Source of the DNA: Chitinophagaceae bacterium
GTDB taxonomy: Bacteria; Bacteroidota; Bacteroidia; Chitinophagales; Chitinophagaceae
Direction of reading: 5' to 3'
Length of the DNA stretch: 64,000 nucleotides
Assembly (NCBI GenBank): GCA_947454235.1
Contig: CANGIY010000016.1
Span: forward strand, 1 to 64,000
Positions within the stretch are counted from its first letter, which is position 1. Every line of letters starts with the position of its first letter. Below the pieces are notes generated by a model. The model had not been told where the DNA came from, made no database searches, and saw only the letters and a program-made list of their open reading frames with translations. Made by a program: the position numbers and the translations under genes. Of this stretch, positions 34,341 to 45,000 are shown piece after piece.

Positions 34341-35093
34341 TTATGAACCAAATACTTTTTTCAAAATATCGGTGATACGGGCAGCAGGGTTGGTTCTAAT
34401 TTTGCCTTCCTCTTCTTCGATGTACTTGAATACGCCATCTAAGGCTTTCTGAGTAACATATTCAGCCAAGTCAGGGTTTACTTTATTAAATGTAGTAGGA
34501 AGTGCATTGTACACTTCAAAAACTTCTCTCCAGTACTTTGTAGCATTTACTTTATCAAGGCTGGCACTTATCACTGGTTTGAAAGCTGATTTTAATTGCG
34601 CAGTTGTTTTTCCCTTCAGGTATTGAGTAGCAGCATTGTTACTACCTTTCAAAATGCCCAACGCATCGGTGATAGACATGCTGGTAATGGCGTTGGTGAA
34701 TATTGGAAGTGCTTTTGTAGCAGCATCTTCAGCAGCGCGGTTCATGCTTAATATTGCTTTATCAACGTACTGGCCCATCCCAATTTCTCTAAGCGTATTT
34801 TCTACTTTTTTCGCTTCAGGCGGCATCAGAACTTTTACCAGGGCATTGCCAAAAAATCCATCAGCAATGGCAAGTTTTCCCGTTGCACTTTTCGCACCCA
34901 ATTGCAGGGCTTCTTTCAAACCTTTTGAAATATCAAGATCTGAAAGCGCGCTACCGCCACTCTTTTTCTTTTTGTTCTTGTTGTAGATTTTGGAAGCATC
35001 ATTTAAATATTCCCTCAACAATTGAGCATGTGATTGTTGCGTAAAAGCAATCAACAACAATAGTACCAGCGACGATTTGGCGAAACGTTTCAT
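34341..35093 (-). CDS. DUF4197 family exported protein
   Basis: With the ATG at 35093 the protein has 250 residues and begins with a clear signal peptide (MKRFAKSSLVLLLLIAF...SHAQ). A frame reaching back to 35204 adds non-signal residues and is unlikely. The mature part matches DUF4197: DISKGLKEALQLGAKSATGKLA, then FFGNALVKVLMPPEAKKVENTLR and MNRAAEDAATKALPIFTNAI. It is helical and expected in the periplasm or outer membrane. No role is established. It is convergent to the Nudix gene. Confidence 0.87.
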   Translation of the reverse strand: MKRFAKSSLVLLLLIAFTQQSHAQLLREYLNDASKIYNKNKKKKSGGSALSDLDISKGLKEALQLGAKSATGKLAIADGFFGNALVKVLMPPEAKKVENTLREIGMGQYVDKAILSMNRAAEDAATKALPIFTNAITSMSITDALGILKGSNNAATQYLKGKTTAQLKSAFKPVISASLDKVNATKYWREVFEVYNALPTTFNKVNPDLAEYVTQKALDGVFKYIEEEEGKIRTNPAARITDILKKVFGS

Positions 35094-35268
35094 AAAATAA
35101 CTTCCTTTTTGATGGCCCGAAATTAGGCATTTAGTTTTATATGTCCCTTGACTACTATCCAAAACCATGCCATTTGAGTTTGAGCAGCCAAAGGCACTAA
35201 GCATTATTTTATTTTCGGAGCCAAAAAATGATTCAAAAATCCAATATTGCAGAAAGGTTAAAACGTTT

Positions 35269-35276
35269 TACCTTTG
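35269..35276 (+). promoter_or_regulatory. -7 element of the NuoG-like gene
   Basis: TACCTTTG matches TAnnTTTG, about 56 bases before the ATG at 35333. Confidence 0.55.
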
Positions 35277-35332
35277 AGCAGTTTTGCAGGTTTAGGCCTT
35301 AAAACACTTACCCAATAAAAAAGGTAGAGACA

Positions 35333-36409
35333 ATGAGTGAACCAACTCCTAAATTCAAGGTTACAATTGATAACATTACTGTAGAGGTTGATCCCGGTAC
35401 CACTATTCTTAATGCTGCTCGTGCGATTGGCGGAGAAGTAGCACCACCGGCTATGTGTTATTACAGCAAGTTAAAAAACAGCGGTGGTAAGTGCCGTACT
35501 TGTCTCGTAGAGGTAAGTAAAGGTTCTGAGAAAGATCCTCGCCCAATGCCAAAGCTTGTTGCAAGCTGCCGAACTACTGTAATGGATGGAATGGAAGTGA
35601 AAAACATTACATCACCTAAAGTGCAAGATGCACGTAATGGCGTTGTTGAATTCCTGCTGTTGAACCATCCTTTAGATTGCCCTGTTTGTGACCAGGCGGG
35701 TGAATGCGATTTACAAAATCTTAGCTACAACCACGGTCAGGAAAATACTCGTTACGAGTTCCCGAGAAGAACATTCGAAAAAGAAGACTTAGGTCCTTAC
35801 ATTTCATTGCACATGAACCGTTGTATCATGTGTTTCCGTTGCGTATATGCTGCCGGTCAACTCACAGACAAACGCGAACATGGTGTTTTAGAACGTGGCG
35901 ATCACGCTCAAATCAGTACCATGCTCAATAAAGCCCTCGACAACGAATTCATTGGCAACGTTATCGACGTTTGCCCGGTGGGTGCCTTAACAGACAAAAC
36001 ATTCCGTTTTAAAAACAGGGTTTGGTTCACTAAACCTATGGATGCACATCGCGACTGCCCAACATGCTCGGGTAAAGTGAGGTTGTGGATGCGCGGCGAA
36101 GAGGTGTTTAGAGTAACTGCTCGTAAAGACCAATGGGGTGAAGTTGAAGATTGGATTTGTAATGACTGTCGTTTCCATAAAAAAGAAACAAAAGATTGGG
36201 TGATTGAAGGACCGACTAATGTTTCCCGTAAGAGCGTTATTTCTCAAGGACATTATGTAGGTACAAGAAAAACACCTGTGCTTATTGACAAGGTAATGGG
36301 TAAAACACCTAATTACCGCCTCGAGATTCATGAGATTAGTGACGTAAACAAACCGAATGTGCATTTGTCTCAAATTAGCGGACCAGCGCATTCTGACGAC
36401 TTTAAATAA
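35333..36409 (+). CDS. nuoG: NuoG-like iron-sulfur subunit (short form) of NADH:quinone oxidoreductase
   Basis: This 358-residue protein covers the iron-sulfur half of complex I subunit G. It has a 2Fe-2S ferredoxin domain (Cys42, Cys54, Cys57, Cys79), a His-Cys3 cluster site (His112, Cys116, Cys119, Cys125) and a 4Fe-4S site (Cys164, Cys167, Cys170, Cys214). A further cysteine set at 242-280 (CPTC, CNDC) starts the molybdopterin-type domain. The rest of the molybdopterin-like domain is absent, as in the short NuoG of many Bacteroidota. It carries electrons from NADH toward quinone on the cytosolic arm. It stands alone here, with its own promoter and terminator and no other nuo gene nearby. 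Confidence 0.87.
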   Translation: MSEPTPKFKVTIDNITVEVDPGTTILNAARAIGGEVAPPAMCYYSKLKNSGGKCRTCLVEVSKGSEKDPRPMPKLVASCRTTVMDGMEVKNITSPKVQDARNGVVEFLLLNHPLDCPVCDQAGECDLQNLSYNHGQENTRYEFPRRTFEKEDLGPYISLHMNRCIMCFRCVYAAGQLTDKREHGVLERGDHAQISTMLNKALDNEFIGNVIDVCPVGALTDKTFRFKNRVWFTKPMDAHRDCPTCSGKVRLWMRGEEVFRVTARKDQWGEVEDWICNDCRFHKKETKDWVIEGPTNVSRKSVISQGHYVGTRKTPVLIDKVMGKTPNYRLEIHEISDVNKPNVHLSQISGPAHSDDFK

Positions 36410-36430
36410 CCAATTAAAAATATTTCTAAA

Positions 36431-36466
36431 AAGCCGGAACGATTACTAACGTTTCCGGCTTTTTTA
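36431..36466 (+). terminator. Terminator of the NuoG-like gene
   Basis: AAGCCGGAA (36431-36439) pairs with TTCCGGCTT (36453-36461), followed by T residues to 36465. Confidence 0.88.
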
Positions 36467-36570
36467 TCGTCTATAATTCCTAGTGTTGGCAAAATGCTAA
36501 AGAAAAGTTAAAACGGTTTGAGTATTTAACATATACCTGTTAATTACTGAAAAAAATATGCTTCTTTTCT

Positions 36571-36578
36571 ACTTTTGC
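36571..36578 (+). promoter_or_regulatory. -7 element of the first giant repeat gene
   Basis: TACTTTTG matches TAnnTTTG, 52 bases before the ATG at 36631. Confidence 0.5.
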
Positions 36579-36630
36579 TGACTATTTTTTAGTTTATAAC
36601 AGAACCACAATAAAGCAAAACTACTCTACT

Positions 36631-39600
36631 ATGAGAAAGTCTTTCTCTTTCTTCCTATCGCTGTTGGCACTTACCCTACTCGTGTCAACAAAAACGATGG
36701 CAATTGGTGCAATAACAGGTGCCGATTCTGTCTGTGCTGGAACCACCACTACAATGGCAGATACGACCGCGGGAGGAACTTGGTCAACATCAAGTTCAAC
36801 TATTGCTACCATCAACTCATCGGGCGTAGTTTATGCAGTTTCTGCTGGTACAGTTACCATCTCTTACGTTACTACCGGTACTGGTGGTGGGGTGGCTACC
36901 AGAACATTGGTAGTTAAAGCAACCCCTGCTGCAATATCAGGCAGTGCTACAGCAGTTTGTACTGGCTCAACCATAACGTTTTCTGACGCTACAACCGGGG
37001 GAACCTGGTCTAGTTCCGCCACTTATACATTTACTGTAAGTGCGACGGGTACCGGTACTACGGCCACTGTAGGCGGTGTATCAGTAGGTACCGGTACTTT
37101 AAGTTACACCGTGAGTGGTTGTTCGGCTTATGCTTATATTACAGTTATTGCAGCACCTATTGCAGGTACAATATCAGGCGATACAGTACTTTGTGTGGGT
37201 GGTACTGGTCACTTTACAACTTCAGGCGCCAGCGGAACAGGTAACTGGTCTTCAAGCGATGCATCTATCGAATCAATAGGCGCAGGAACTGGTGTGTCTA
37301 CTGCACGTGCAGTAGGTACTGTCACTATTTCCTATACAGTTTCTAGTTCTTGTGGTTCAGCTGTTTCAACTTTTTCAACTCGCGTAGCTTCTGGTTCAAC
37401 ACCATCAGCGGGTACTATTACCGGTACTGCGACAATTTGCCCTGGCGCAAATGATACTTTTACAGCTGTTGGTGCTACTTCAGGTGGTACATGGACTTCA
37501 AGTGCCACATCTGTAGCAACAATCGGTAGCACATCGGGCATTGCACGTGGTGTTGCTCCAGGTACAACTACTATTACTTATTCTGTTTCTTCAGCTTGTG
37601 CTACTGTTTACACTACCTACCCTTTAACTGTAGGTTCAGGTGGTTCAGCCGGTACAATCGGTGGGCCAACCACAATTTGTGTTGGTTATACCGGTACAAT
37701 GACTTCAACGGTTACTGGCGGTACTTGGACTATTACTCCAACAGCCGTTGCAACAGTTAATGCATCTACTGGTGTCGTAACTGGTGTGAGCGCTGGTTCT
37801 GCAACAGTTACCTACACGGTAACTGGTAGTTGCGGAACAACATCTACAACGAGGCCATTATCAATACCCGGCGCACCATCGTCTGGGTACATAGTTGGTC
37901 CTACATCGGTTTGTGTATCATCATCAATTACACTTCGCGACTCAGCAGGTACAGCAGGTGGATATTGGTTGTCATCAAATCCTAGTCGTGCATCAGTAAA
38001 TAGTTCAGGTATTGTTACTGGTAACTCAGCTGGCACTGTAACCATAACTTATTATGTAACCAGCTCTTGTGGAGGCTCAGGTTATGTTTCATCAACTTAT
38101 ACAATCACTGTATTATCTCGCCCGGCGGTAAGTCCTATTTCAGGTCCTTCAACTGTTTGTATCGGTTCTCCGATTACTTTATCTGATACTGCTTCAGGCG
38201 GTACTTGGACTAGCAGAAATACATCAATTGCAACTGTTGGTGCTACTACTGGTGTAGTGAGCGGTGTAGCATCCGGAAATGATACAATTGTCTACGCTGT
38301 TACCAATACGTGCGGAACAGCTTCAACGTTTAAAATAGTTACAGTAAGTGCAGCACCTACAATTGGTGCAATATCTGGTGCTTCGTCAGTTTGCGCCGGT
38401 TCTAATATCACGCTTACCGATACAACTTCAGGCGGTACATGGACAAGTAGCAATACATCTGTAGCTACTGTTGCCGGCGGTGTTGTAACCGGTAGGGCAG
38501 GTGGTTCAGTGAATATCACATATTCAAAAACATATTCTTGCGGTACGGTTTATGTAACAAAAGCAATTACTGTTAATCCGCTACCTACTACTAGCCGCAT
38601 CACTGGTCCTGCTTCAATTTGTCGCACAAGTGGCAGCGTTACCTATACCGATTCAGTATCAGGTGGTACCTGGTCAAGCTCTAGCCCAACAGTTGTTACT
38701 ATTAATAGTTCAACAGGTGTTGCAATAGGAACAAACGTTGGTAGTGCTACTATTACTTATACAACTTCTAATAGCTGTGGAACTTCTCAGGCGTTGATTA
38801 ACGTAACAGTTGTTAACACACCAAGTGCAGGAACCATTGTTGGTCCTCTGTCTTCAGTATGTACTGGTTCAACCATCAACTTCTACGATACTACTGCTTC
38901 AGCAGCAGGTACATGGAGCAGCAGCAACAGTTCTATCGCTTCAGTAAATACAGGTTTAGTGAGAGGCAATGGAGTTGGAACTGCAACTATTTCTTACTCA
39001 GTTACAAACGCCTGCGGTACAGCAGTAGCAACGCACTCAGTTTTAGTTACTATTTCAGCAAGTGCAGGAACAGTAAATGGTCCTGTTCAGGTGTGTGCAG
39101 GTTCTACAATCTCTTTAAATGATACAACTTCTACAAGCCTCGGTTCATGGAGCTCAAGCGATATTTCAATTGCAACGGTAAATGCCTCAGGTGTTGTTTA
39201 TGGCGTTTCTTCAGGCTCTGTAACAATTTCTTACTCAGTTTCAGGTACGTGCGGTTCAGCTTCAGCTACTAAATCTATCACAGTATTAACAGCTTCTGCT
39301 GGTTCTATCTCAGGTCCAACTTCAGTTTGTATCGGTAACACAGTTTCTTTAAGCGACGCTATCTCTGGCGGTACCTGGACAAGTGGAAGCCCTTCAGTTG
39401 CTACGGTTAATGCATCAACAGGAGTTGTTACAGGCGTTGCAACAGGTACAGCAATCATAACTTACACTGTTACTAATATTTGCGGTACAGCTTATACAAT
39501 TTATACAATGTCCGTTGGCACACCGCCGGCTGCACCTGCAGCAATTACCGGTCCGGCAACAGTGTGCGTGGGTTCAACAATAACACTTTCTGACGCTACT

Positions 39601-41883
39601 ACAGGTGGCACATGGGGTATCTTTAATACATCATTAGCATCCATTGGTGCAACAACAGGTATTGTTACGGGTGTGGCTCCGGGCAGAGATACTGTAAAAT
39701 ACAGTGTTACAAATACTTGTGGTTCAACTACAGTTACTTACGTAATTAATATTATCACCGTTCCTGCAACACCGGCAGCTATTGCAGGTAGCAATTCGGT
39801 ATGTACAGGTTCTTCAGTTACTTTAACTGATGCCACTACAGGTGGAGTATGGTATAGCGGCAACCTTGCTGTTGCTACGGTAAGCCCAACAGGTGTTGTA
39901 ACAGGTATCTCAGGTGGAACAACTACTATCAGTTATACGGTTACAAATACATGCGGAGCTACATCTGCAACAATGAGTTTCACGGTTAATCCTGCGCCAA
40001 CCGCTGGTGTAGTTTCAGGTGCTTCTACTGTTTGTACAGGAACATCTACTACATTTACCAGCACCGTTACTGGTGGTACCTGGTCAAGTGCTAATAGCGC
40101 TATCGCAAGCGTTTCAACATCAGGTGTTGTTTACGGAGTTGCTTCTGGTACTACAACAATTGACTATACCGTCGTTGGTACATGTGGTACTGCAACTGCA
40201 ACACGTTCAATCGTTGTTAACCCTGGTCCTACAAACGGTCCAATTACTGGTCTTAGTTCAGTTTGCCCTGGTGCAACTATCGCATTGGCTGATACTACTT
40301 TAGGTGGTGTTTGGACTTCTTCTGATTCAACGATCGCTAGCGTTAACGCTGTAGGTGTTGTTACCGGAATGGCTCCTGGCACTGTAACAATTAGCTATAC
40401 TACAACAAATAGCTGTGGTGCAATTTCAAACACTAAATCAATCACAGTTAACCCGGGTTCTTATGCCGGAATTATCTCAGGTGCATCAATTCTTTGCGTA
40501 GGCTCTAGTTCAACTTTGTCAAGCACTGTTGCCGGTGGTACATGGACAAGCTCTAACCCCGCAGCGGTTACAATTAGTGCTTCTACGGGTTCAATGACTG
40601 CGCTTACAACTGGTTCGGCTACTATTACTTATACTACAAGTAGCGTGTGCGGTTCTGCCGTTGCAGGTTATGTAGTTTCTGTAGGTTCGTTACCTGTTTC
40701 AGGTACAATTTCTGGTCCTACTGGTTTGTGCGCAGGTACAACAATTACTCTTTCTACAACAGGTACAGGCGGTTCATGGGTAAGCTCTAATACTACCTTG
40801 GCTACTGTTTCTGCTGCAGGTGTTGTTACAGGTGTTGCAGGCGGGTCGGTAACTATAAGTTATGTTGTTTCATCTTCTTGCGCAACTTCTACTTCAACAT
40901 ATTCAATTACAATTAGTCCGGCAGGTACAGCAGGTACACTTTCAGGTCTTGCTACAGTTTGCCCTGGTGCTAACATCACGCTTACAACAAGTGGTGCTAC
41001 CGGTGGTACTTGGAGTTCAAGTAATACTGCTCGTGCTACAGTAAGTTCAACAGGTGTAGTTTACGGTGTATCGGTAGGTAGTTTGGTTATTTCCTATGCA
41101 ATCAGCAACAGTTGCGGTACTACTACTGCTACTAAAACAATCACTGTAAATCCATTGCCTTATGTATCAGTTTTAAGCGGTCCTTCAGCAGTGTGCGTAG
41201 GTTCTACTATCACTCTTACCGACTCAGTTACCGGAACAGGTACAGCTTGGTTGAGCAGCAACACTGCAATTGCAACAGTAGCATCTGGTGTTGTTAGGGG
41301 CGTTGCAGCAGGTACAGCAATTATTACTTTCTATCAAACAAATAGCTGCGGCACAGCTCGTACTACCAAATCAGTTACAGTAAGTACTCTATCAGCAGGT
41401 GTTATTACTGGTTCTACTACAGTTGCTGTTGGTCGTGTCATTACTTTAAGTGCAAGCATCACAGGTGGTACATGGAGCAGCGTTTACACATCGCTTGCCA
41501 CGGTATCTACTGCTGGAGCAGTTACAGGTGTGGCAGTTGGTACTGATACGATAAAATATGCTGTAACAAACGCCTGTGGTACTGCAATTGCAAGGTATAC
41601 AGTCAATGTAACTGCAACAAGACCAGCTATAGAATCAAATTCGTCAGATGAAGATTTGAAACTTTATCCTAACCCTACAACTGGTTCATTCATGATAGAG
41701 TTTGCAGGTCAACCATCAAATACTATTGTACGTATCTTCGATATGTCAGGTAAAATGGTAGGTGAGATGGAAGGCTCTGAAAAAGTGATGAACTTCGATG
41801 TTTCAAATTATGCGTCAGGTACTTATCTGGTAAGAATAGAAACAGGTGAAAATGTAATATCAAGAAAATTAATCATTCAGTAA
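36631..41883 (+). CDS. Giant T9SS-exported protein with 21 Ig-like (BIG_2) repeats
   Basis: This 1750-residue protein has a signal peptide (about 1-24). It then has about 21 tandem repeats of about 77 residues, each with the pattern I-x-G-x-x-x-V-C-x-G, GGTW, S(S/T)xxS(V/I)ATV, GVVxGVxxGTxTIxYxVxxxCGT. That is the bacterial Ig-like 2 (invasin/intimin-like) fold. Each repeat has two cysteines, except that the last lacks the first. The C-terminus (about 1670-1750) is a type A T9SS domain (LYPNPTTGSF, YASGTYLVRIETG). The role is probably adhesion or a surface fibre; no catalytic domain is visible. It has its own promoter and terminator. Confidence 0.9.
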   Translation: MRKSFSFFLSLLALTLLVSTKTMAIGAITGADSVCAGTTTTMADTTAGGTWSTSSSTIATINSSGVVYAVSAGTVTISYVTTGTGGGVATRTLVVKATPAAISGSATAVCTGSTITFSDATTGGTWSSSATYTFTVSATGTGTTATVGGVSVGTGTLSYTVSGCSAYAYITVIAAPIAGTISGDTVLCVGGTGHFTTSGASGTGNWSSSDASIESIGAGTGVSTARAVGTVTISYTVSSSCGSAVSTFSTRVASGSTPSAGTITGTATICPGANDTFTAVGATSGGTWTSSATSVATIGSTSGIARGVAPGTTTITYSVSSACATVYTTYPLTVGSGGSAGTIGGPTTICVGYTGTMTSTVTGGTWTITPTAVATVNASTGVVTGVSAGSATVTYTVTGSCGTTSTTRPLSIPGAPSSGYIVGPTSVCVSSSITLRDSAGTAGGYWLSSNPSRASVNSSGIVTGNSAGTVTITYYVTSSCGGSGYVSSTYTITVLSRPAVSPISGPSTVCIGSPITLSDTASGGTWTSRNTSIATVGATTGVVSGVASGNDTIVYAVTNTCGTASTFKIVTVSAAPTIGAISGASSVCAGSNITLTDTTSGGTWTSSNTSVATVAGGVVTGRAGGSVNITYSKTYSCGTVYVTKAITVNPLPTTSRITGPASICRTSGSVTYTDSVSGGTWSSSSPTVVTINSSTGVAIGTNVGSATITYTTSNSCGTSQALINVTVVNTPSAGTIVGPLSSVCTGSTINFYDTTASAAGTWSSSNSSIASVNTGLVRGNGVGTATISYSVTNACGTAVATHSVLVTISASAGTVNGPVQVCAGSTISLNDTTSTSLGSWSSSDISIATVNASGVVYGVSSGSVTISYSVSGTCGSASATKSITVLTASAGSISGPTSVCIGNTVSLSDAISGGTWTSGSPSVATVNASTGVVTGVATGTAIITYTVTNICGTAYTIYTMSVGTPPAAPAAITGPATVCVGSTITLSDATTGGTWGIFNTSLASIGATTGIVTGVAPGRDTVKYSVTNTCGSTTVTYVINIITVPATPAAIAGSNSVCTGSSVTLTDATTGGVWYSGNLAVATVSPTGVVTGISGGTTTISYTVTNTCGATSATMSFTVNPAPTAGVVSGASTVCTGTSTTFTSTVTGGTWSSANSAIASVSTSGVVYGVASGTTTIDYTVVGTCGTATATRSIVVNPGPTNGPITGLSSVCPGATIALADTTLGGVWTSSDSTIASVNAVGVVTGMAPGTVTISYTTTNSCGAISNTKSITVNPGSYAGIISGASILCVGSSSTLSSTVAGGTWTSSNPAAVTISASTGSMTALTTGSATITYTTSSVCGSAVAGYVVSVGSLPVSGTISGPTGLCAGTTITLSTTGTGGSWVSSNTTLATVSAAGVVTGVAGGSVTISYVVSSSCATSTSTYSITISPAGTAGTLSGLATVCPGANITLTTSGATGGTWSSSNTARATVSSTGVVYGVSVGSLVISYAISNSCGTTTATKTITVNPLPYVSVLSGPSAVCVGSTITLTDSVTGTGTAWLSSNTAIATVASGVVRGVAAGTAIITFYQTNSCGTARTTKSVTVSTLSAGVITGSTTVAVGRVITLSASITGGTWSSVYTSLATVSTAGAVTGVAVGTDTIKYAVTNACGTAIARYTVNVTATRPAIESNSSDEDLKLYPNPTTGSFMIEFAGQPSNTIVRIFDMSGKMVGEMEGSEKVMNFDVSNYASGTYLVRIETGENVISRKLIIQ
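36709..41631 (+). repeat. Array of 21 Ig-like coding repeats
   Basis: About 21 in-frame repeats of about 230 bp, recognised from the recurring VCxG, GGTW and CGT protein motifs. Repeats are diverged at DNA level, but the short Ser/Thr-rich codon runs are similar, which makes the array prone to slippage and recombination. The last four repeats align in order with the last four of the array in the next gene. Confidence 0.88.
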
Positions 41884-41900
41884 ATGATTTTAAACTAATC

Positions 41901-41942
41901 AATCGGGCGACAGTCAAAAACTGTTGCCCGATTTAATTTTTT
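41901..41942 (+). terminator. Terminator of the first giant repeat gene
   Basis: AATCGGGCGACAG (41901-41913) pairs with CTGTTGCCCGATT (41921-41933) with one G-T pair, followed by a T-rich run. It separates the two repeat genes into independent transcripts. Confidence 0.87.
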
Positions 41943-42078
41943 TTATTGCTATAAATTAATAATACTCGAGGCAAACCAAAAACCATTAAGATTTTCAGTT
42001 ATTTCAGTGTAAACATTTGTTTATTCTGCAATGTTGCGATAATTTTACAATCCTGTGTTCAAAATACAATTCTAGAAA

Positions 42079-45000
42079 ATGAAAAAAACACTATTACTAT
42101 TACCTGTCATTCTTGGAATCTTCGGCATGATGACGTTGATGAGTAGCTCTAGCGGCTACACATCTGATGTCACTGGTGCACTCGGTACAACTTCCGGTTG
42201 CGGTGGCAGTGGCTGTCATGGTACTGCGTCAACATCTGGTATCACAATATCAGTTAGTCTCGACTCAGCCGGAACTACGCTAACCAGCTATGTGCCTGGA
42301 GCTACCTACAACATTAAAATTACTGCTACAAACACAACCTCTTCAAGCCTACCGAATTTTGGATTTGAATTGGCTGCTGTTAGAGCAACAGGAGCTGGTT
42401 CTACATCGGCTACCGACGCCGGTACTTGGGGATCTTCGCTCCCTTCTGGCTGTCGTAACCGTACAGTTGGTAGTCGCCACATTATAGAACAAAGTACTAC
42501 GCTTTCTGCTACTTCAGGATCTGGAGGCTCAGGTACTACTTACACTGAATTAATTCCTTGGACTGCACCTGCGTCAGGTACAGGTTCTGTAAAAATATTC
42601 GGTATAGTAAACGCAGTTAATAACGATGGTCGTGCAGCTGCTACCGATAAATGGAATTTAGGAAACGCTACAATCACTGAGCGCGCTACTACTTCATCAC
42701 TCCCTGCAATTACCGGTCCTTCAACAGTATGTGTTGGATCTACAATTACATTAGCTGACTCAATTTCTGGTGGTCGTTGGTCAAGTTCGACACCTACAGT
42801 TGCAACCATCGATACAGTTGGTCATGTAACTGGTGTCAGAGTAGGTACCACCACTATTACTTATACATATTCTGGCAGTTCTGTTTACAGAACTATCACT
42901 GTCATGGGTCTGCCGGATGTGGGTACAATTATCGGCCCAAGTGCTGTTTGTACTGGTTCTTCAATTACTTTACGTGATACTACAGCACCAGGAGGTCGTT
43001 GGAGTTCTGTAACAACAAGCATTGCAACTGTAGATTCAACAGGAGTTGTCTATGGTGTTTCTGCTGGTGTCGATACTATTAAATATACAGTAACCAATAG
43101 TTGCGGTTCGCGCTCTGCAGTAAAAGTAATTACCGTAAGCACCGCTCCTGTTGTTGCTTCAATTACCGGTCTTTCTACAATATGCGTGGGTTCACTTGAC
43201 ACTTTAAGAGATTCAACAACCGGTGGTTTTTGGTCGTCTAGTACTACATCAGTTGCTACTATTGGTACTTCAGGTATCGCGCGTGGCGTAGGTGTTGGTA
43301 CAACAACAATTAGTTATACTGTTGCAAGTGGAGGTGGATGTTACACAACCCGTACGTTTACACTTACAGTGGGTGCTGCCGGTACTGCCGGTACAATAAC
43401 AGGTGCTTCTTCAGTTTGCCGTGGTACACATACTACTCTTGCTGACACTGTTTCAGGTGGTACATGGACAAGTGGTAATACTTCAATAGCAACAGTAACT
43501 TCTGCGGGTGCAGTTTATGGTGTTACTGCCGGAACTGTAACTATCAGTTATGGCGTATCTTCTTCATGTGGTACAGTTTATGCTACCCGTTCAATGACGG
43601 TGATGGCTGCACCTTCACCGGTGGCCATTTCTGGTCCTTCTACAGTTTGTTTGGGAGGTTCTATCACTTTGGTTGATACTTCTTCCGGAGGTACTTGGAG
43701 CTCTAGTGCTTCTTCAATTGCAACTGTGACTTCAGGTGGTATTGTTTATGGATTGTCAGTTGGTTCTGCAACCATCACATATTCAGTTACCAATTCTTGC
43801 GGAACAGGAATTACAGTTAAAAACGTAAGCGTTGTTGCTACTCCTTCTGCAGGTAGTATTTCTGGTCCGTCTTCAGTGTGCGGTATGCCAACGACATTGG
43901 TTGATACAATTTCAGGTGGTACTTGGTCTAGTTCAAATACCGCTGTTGCAACTGTTAGTTCAGCTGGCATTGTTTATCCGGTTTCAACTGGTACAGTAAC
44001 TATAACATATACTATCGCAACAAGCTGCGGAACAGCATACGCTACTAGAGTTGAGAACGTTTCAATGTCTTATCCTTACGGCGTTATCTCTGGTCCAACT
44101 TCAGTTTGCGTCGGTTCAAGCATTTCTTTGCGCGATTCAACAGTGGCTACTTCAGTTACCTGGGCGTCTTCAAGTTCTGGTATTGCAACAATCAACCCTT
44201 CTACAGGTGTTGTAACAGGTGTTAGTGCCGGTACAGTTACTATAACTACTACAGAAGTTTCAACTTGCGGTACTGCAAATTCATTCTATAATGTTACCGT
44301 AATTCCTATGCCGAATGCTGGTACAATCAGTGGTCCAACTTCAGTTTGTACGGGTGCTTCAATCACACTTACTGATTCCGTAGGTGGAGGTACATGGTCA
44401 ATTTCTTCTGGATCTTTGGCTAATATTTCACCATCTGGCACTACATGTGTTATTTCAGGTGTTGCTACCGGTACTGCAACAATTTCTTATACTGTAACAA
44501 ATACATGCGGAACAGCAACAGCAACTACAACAGTTACTATCTTAACTACACCTACGGTAGCTGCAATCACAGGCGGTTCATCAGTTTGTACAGGTACTAA
44601 CACTACTTTGGCTGATGGCACTTCTGGTGGTACATGGACTTCTTCTAATACATCGCTAGCAACTGTAAGTTCTTCAGGTATTGTAAGGGGTGTTGCTGGT
44701 GGTTCAGTAACTATCACTTACACAGTTACAAATGTGTGTGGTGCTAACTTTGCTACAAAAGCAATGACGGTTATTGCAACTCCGACAAGTGGAGTTATCT
44801 CTGGTTCTTCAACTGTTTGTACTTCTTCAACTACTACTCTTTCTGAGACAGTTTCAGGTGGTACATGGAGTTCATCAAACACAGCAGTAGCAACAGTTAA
44901 CTCTGCTACAGGTGTTGTTTCGGGTGTGTCTGCTGGTTCTGTAACTATTACTTACACTAATTCAAATGCTTGCGGAACTGCTACTGCTACTTATGCAATG

